From an uncultured Acidobacteriota bacterium (GTDB lineage: Bacteria > Acidobacteriota > JAAYUB01), in NCBI GenBank assembly GCA_937925645.1, contig CALAMB010000142.1, forward strand, positions 1-54,804: DNA of 54,804 nucleotides, in the 5' to 3' direction. Position 1 is the stretch's first letter. Each line of letters begins with the position of its first letter. The notes below the pieces were generated by a model. That model had not been told where the DNA came from, searched no databases, and worked only from the letters and a program-made list of their open reading frames with translations. Shown here piece by piece: positions 52,820-54,804 of the stretch. The translations under genes were made by a program, and so were the position numbers.

Positions 52820-54804
52820 ATGTCGAAGACCATCGTGATCGCCGGAGACGTGATGTGGGATCACAACCTGGTGCTCCAGCCCACCGCACCCCGGCGTTTC
52901 GCCGAGGGACTGCCGCACACCACCATGAAGCGGCGGCGCGGCGGCGCATGGTTCCTGCAGGAGATCGTCCAGATGGCGTGCGCCGACTTGAGCCCGGCGA
53001 TCTCCGGGATGCCCAAAACGGACCGGGCCCTGCAGAGCTTCACCATCTGGGCGCTGCACGCCGAGGCGGACAAAAGCCGGAAGCAGGTCTGGCGGATCCG
53101 CCAGCTCCTGGGCTGTCAGCCGCCCGAGGAGGGACCGGAGCCCCAACCGCCGCCGACGAATGCCCCTGCCGACCCCGACCTGGTGGTGCTGGACGACCTC
53201 AACCTGGGTTTCCGGAATGCCGCCGAGCGGTGGCCGGCGGCTATCCGAGAAGGTGGCGCGCCGCGCGCCATCATTCTGAAGACCGGCACGCCGCTGGCCC
53301 AGGGGCCCCTTTGGAACCATTTGATCTCGCATCACGCCGACCGGCTGACGGTGGTGCTGAACGTCGACGCCTTGCGCGTGCGCCGAGCCATGATCCCGCG
53401 AGCCCTCTCCTGGGACCGCTCCATCGAGGAGATCGTCCAGGAATTCGAAGACGGACCGTCGGCGTTCGACCTGGCCCGCAGCCGCCGCGTGGTGGTGCAG
53501 TTCGGCTTTGAAGGGGCGGCGTGTTTCACCCGGCTGCCGCTGCGGAACCGTCCGTCCAAGGTTGGCGAGGCCTCGCCGGCCCTCCTCTCCCAGGCCCGGC
53601 TGGAACGATTCATTTATCACCCGGAATACCTCGAAGGCGGCTGGGAGGCGAAGCGGCCGGGTCATACCTTCGGCAGCGCGTCGATTCTCACTGCCGCCCT
53701 GGCCCGCCATGAACTGGACCCGGGAACGTATCCGCTCTTCATCGCCGCGGGGCGCGCGCTGGCGGCCATGGCCGTCAATCACGAGTGCGGATTCGGGCCC
53801 AAGGACAAGTTCGGTCCCGAGGCGGCCACCAAAAGGATTCGAGAGACTCTCCATCCCCCGGCTGACAGGGGAGAACCGGCAACCGCCTATTTCAGCACTA
53901 TCGATCACGAGCTGCTGGACGGCCTGTCCGACGCCGGCCGGTCTAGCGCCCGCCGCACGTCCGAAGCGGCCGCTGCCCCCGCCTATCGTTCCGACCTCCT
54001 CCAGGACTTGACCGGCCCCAGTTTGGATTACGTCGCGGCCAAAGCGGTGGACGTGGTGCGGCGCGGCCCGGCAGCGGCGCTTCAGGCCGCGCCCAAAGCC
54101 GTCTACGGCAAATTCTTCACCGTGGACCGCCAGGAGATCGAGCGGGTCAACGCCGTGCGCAACCTCATCGTAACGTACCAGAACAACGTCGAAGACCGGC
54201 GGCCGCTTTCGCTAGCCGTGTTCGGGCCGCCGGGATCGGGCAAGTCGTTCGCCATCAAGCAGCTCGTGGCCGAGCTGTTCGGCGACGACAAGGGAAGTTA
54301 CGAGTTCAACCTGTCCCAGATGGAGGGGCCGCGGGGGCTGCACCTGGCGCTGCAACAGGTGCGCGACGCGGCCATCCGCGGCCGGATCCCGCTGGTGTTC
54401 TGGGACGAATTCGACACGGGCGAACTCCGCTGGCTGAAGGATTTTCTCGCCCCCATGCAGGACGCCCAGTTCACCGCCGACGGCGTGATCTACCCCCTGG
54501 GCAAAGCCATCTTCGTGTTCGCCGGCGGCACCTGTCCCTGCTTCGAGGCGTTCGACCGGACCCGCGTCGGGGGCGCGGTCGAGGAGGCGTTCCGCGCCGT
54601 GAAGGGCCCCGATTTCGTCAGCCGGTTGCGCGGCTTCGTGAACATCAAGGGGCCGAATCCCATCTCGGCGGTATGCCTGGCCGCCGGCGGCCGCGCGGAG
54701 TCGCGGCCGGAGGACGATCCCGCCTTCCTCATCCGCCGGGCCATCATCCTGCGCTCCACGCTGGACCGGTTCTATCCACAGCTCATCGATCCCGACACGA
54801 AGGA
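52820..54804 (+). CDS. AAA+ ATPase with ribokinase-like N-terminus, 3' end outside window
   Basis: An open frame of 661 codons from ATG at 52820 (GAGGAGG upstream) to the window edge without a stop. Residues 1-300 look like a ribokinase/PfkB-type fold: the first strand IVIAGDVMWDHNL matches the start of that fold, with VVLDDLNLGFRNA and AIILKTGTPL further on; this is a tentative reading. The motif GHTFGSASILTAALARHE follows near 300. The C-terminal part is a P-loop ATPase: Walker A GPPGSGKS (469-476) and Walker B PLVFWDEFDT with D529-E530. It is divergent from the TIR-Hsp70 operon and may belong to it functionally. Where it ends is not visible. Confidence 0.85.
   Translation, partial: MSKTIVIAGDVMWDHNLVLQPTAPRRFAEGLPHTTMKRRRGGAWFLQEIVQMACADLSPAISGMPKTDRALQSFTIWALHAEADKSRKQVWRIRQLLGCQPPEEGPEPQPPPTNAPADPDLVVLDDLNLGFRNAAERWPAAIREGGAPRAIILKTGTPLAQGPLWNHLISHHADRLTVVLNVDALRVRRAMIPRALSWDRSIEEIVQEFEDGPSAFDLARSRRVVVQFGFEGAACFTRLPLRNRPSKVGEASPALLSQARLERFIYHPEYLEGGWEAKRPGHTFGSASILTAALARHELDPGTYPLFIAAGRALAAMAVNHECGFGPKDKFGPEAATKRIRETLHPPADRGEPATAYFSTIDHELLDGLSDAGRSSARRTSEAAAAPAYRSDLLQDLTGPSLDYVAAKAVDVVRRGPAAALQAAPKAVYGKFFTVDRQEIERVNAVRNLIVTYQNNVEDRRPLSLAVFGPPGSGKSFAIKQLVAELFGDDKGSYEFNLSQMEGPRGLHLALQQVRDAAIRGRIPLVFWDEFDTGELRWLKDFLAPMQDAQFTADGVIYPLGKAIFVFAGGTCPCFEAFDRTRVGGAVEEAFRAVKGPDFVSRLRGFVNIKGPNPISAVCLAAGGRAESRPEDDPAFLIRRAIILRSTLDRFYPQLIDPDTK

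Noticed and set aside
52670..53908. A 412-codon minus-strand frame
   Set aside because: It covers the first half of the AAA+ gene on the other strand and has no recognisable domain. The plus frame is open for over 660 codons with P-loop motifs.

Overview
This GC-rich window most likely comes from an uncultivated Acidobacteriota-type bacterium. The evidence is a secreted VWA protein of the kind that family models call VWFA-related Acidobacterial, a DmsE/MtrB-type decaheme conduit, a serine/threonine kinase fused to PDZ, membrane and GAF segments, and many long two-component and TPR proteins. This is inference from gene content; no 16S rRNA gene or other phylogenetic marker was available to settle it.

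Layout. 1-2.2 kb: the end of a secreted DUF6599-like gene and a Tat-exported aldo/keto reductase with two 4Fe-4S motifs. 2.2-5.0 kb: the PDZ-GAF receptor kinase. 5.1-5.6 kb: tRNA-Leu, tRNA-Cys and tRNA-Gly on the minus strand with clear terminators, among copies of a short dispersed repeat. 5.7-11.5 kb: an M20 deacylase, then a tightly coupled amidohydrolase / DUF4390 / NtrY-like kinase operon. 11.6-12.4 kb: a DnaC-like loader. 12.4-13.8 kb: an ECF sigma factor and its membrane anti-sigma factor, divergent from a decaheme cytochrome plus MtrB/PioB porin operon (14.1-17.3 kb). The porin frame carries an internal TGA. 17.5-19.2 kb: rnpB, two RDD proteins and yidD. 19.2-26.6 kb (minus): a lytic transglycosylase, a GAF-like Pro/Glu-rich protein, an HEFGH peptidase and a glutaminyl-cyclase-like M28 lipoprotein. 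26.65-35.6 kb (plus): the VWA protein, the canonical grpE-dnaK-dnaJ-prmA chaperone block with several good sigma70-type promoters, a histidine kinase, a receiver-kinase hybrid and a secreted unknown protein. 35.6-36.2 kb: two imperfect direct repeats of about 153 bp carrying perfect GC hairpins.

The most unusual part is 36.2-54.8 kb. Ten co-directed minus-strand genes, most with strong ribosome binding sites, appear to form one 16-kb operon. In transcription order it encodes: a TIR/TerB-like/beta-propeller protein, an NHL-repeat protein with a zinc ribbon, a glycogen-binding-like E-set domain fused to about 1,000 residues of TPR-like helices, a J-like protein that lacks HPD, a GrpE-like protein, an Hsp70, a pseudokinase-TPR protein, a multi-spanning TPR membrane protein, a 68-residue protein and a small HExxH zincin. 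A divergent gene, running off the window end, encodes an AAA+ ATPase behind an N-terminal domain that looks ribokinase-like. So the window holds a housekeeping Hsp70 team and, about 10 kb away, a second remodelled Hsp70 team tied to TIR, pseudokinase and repeat-scaffold proteins. I see this as a candidate accessory chaperone-based signalling or conflict system. Its function is inferred only from domain content and operon structure.
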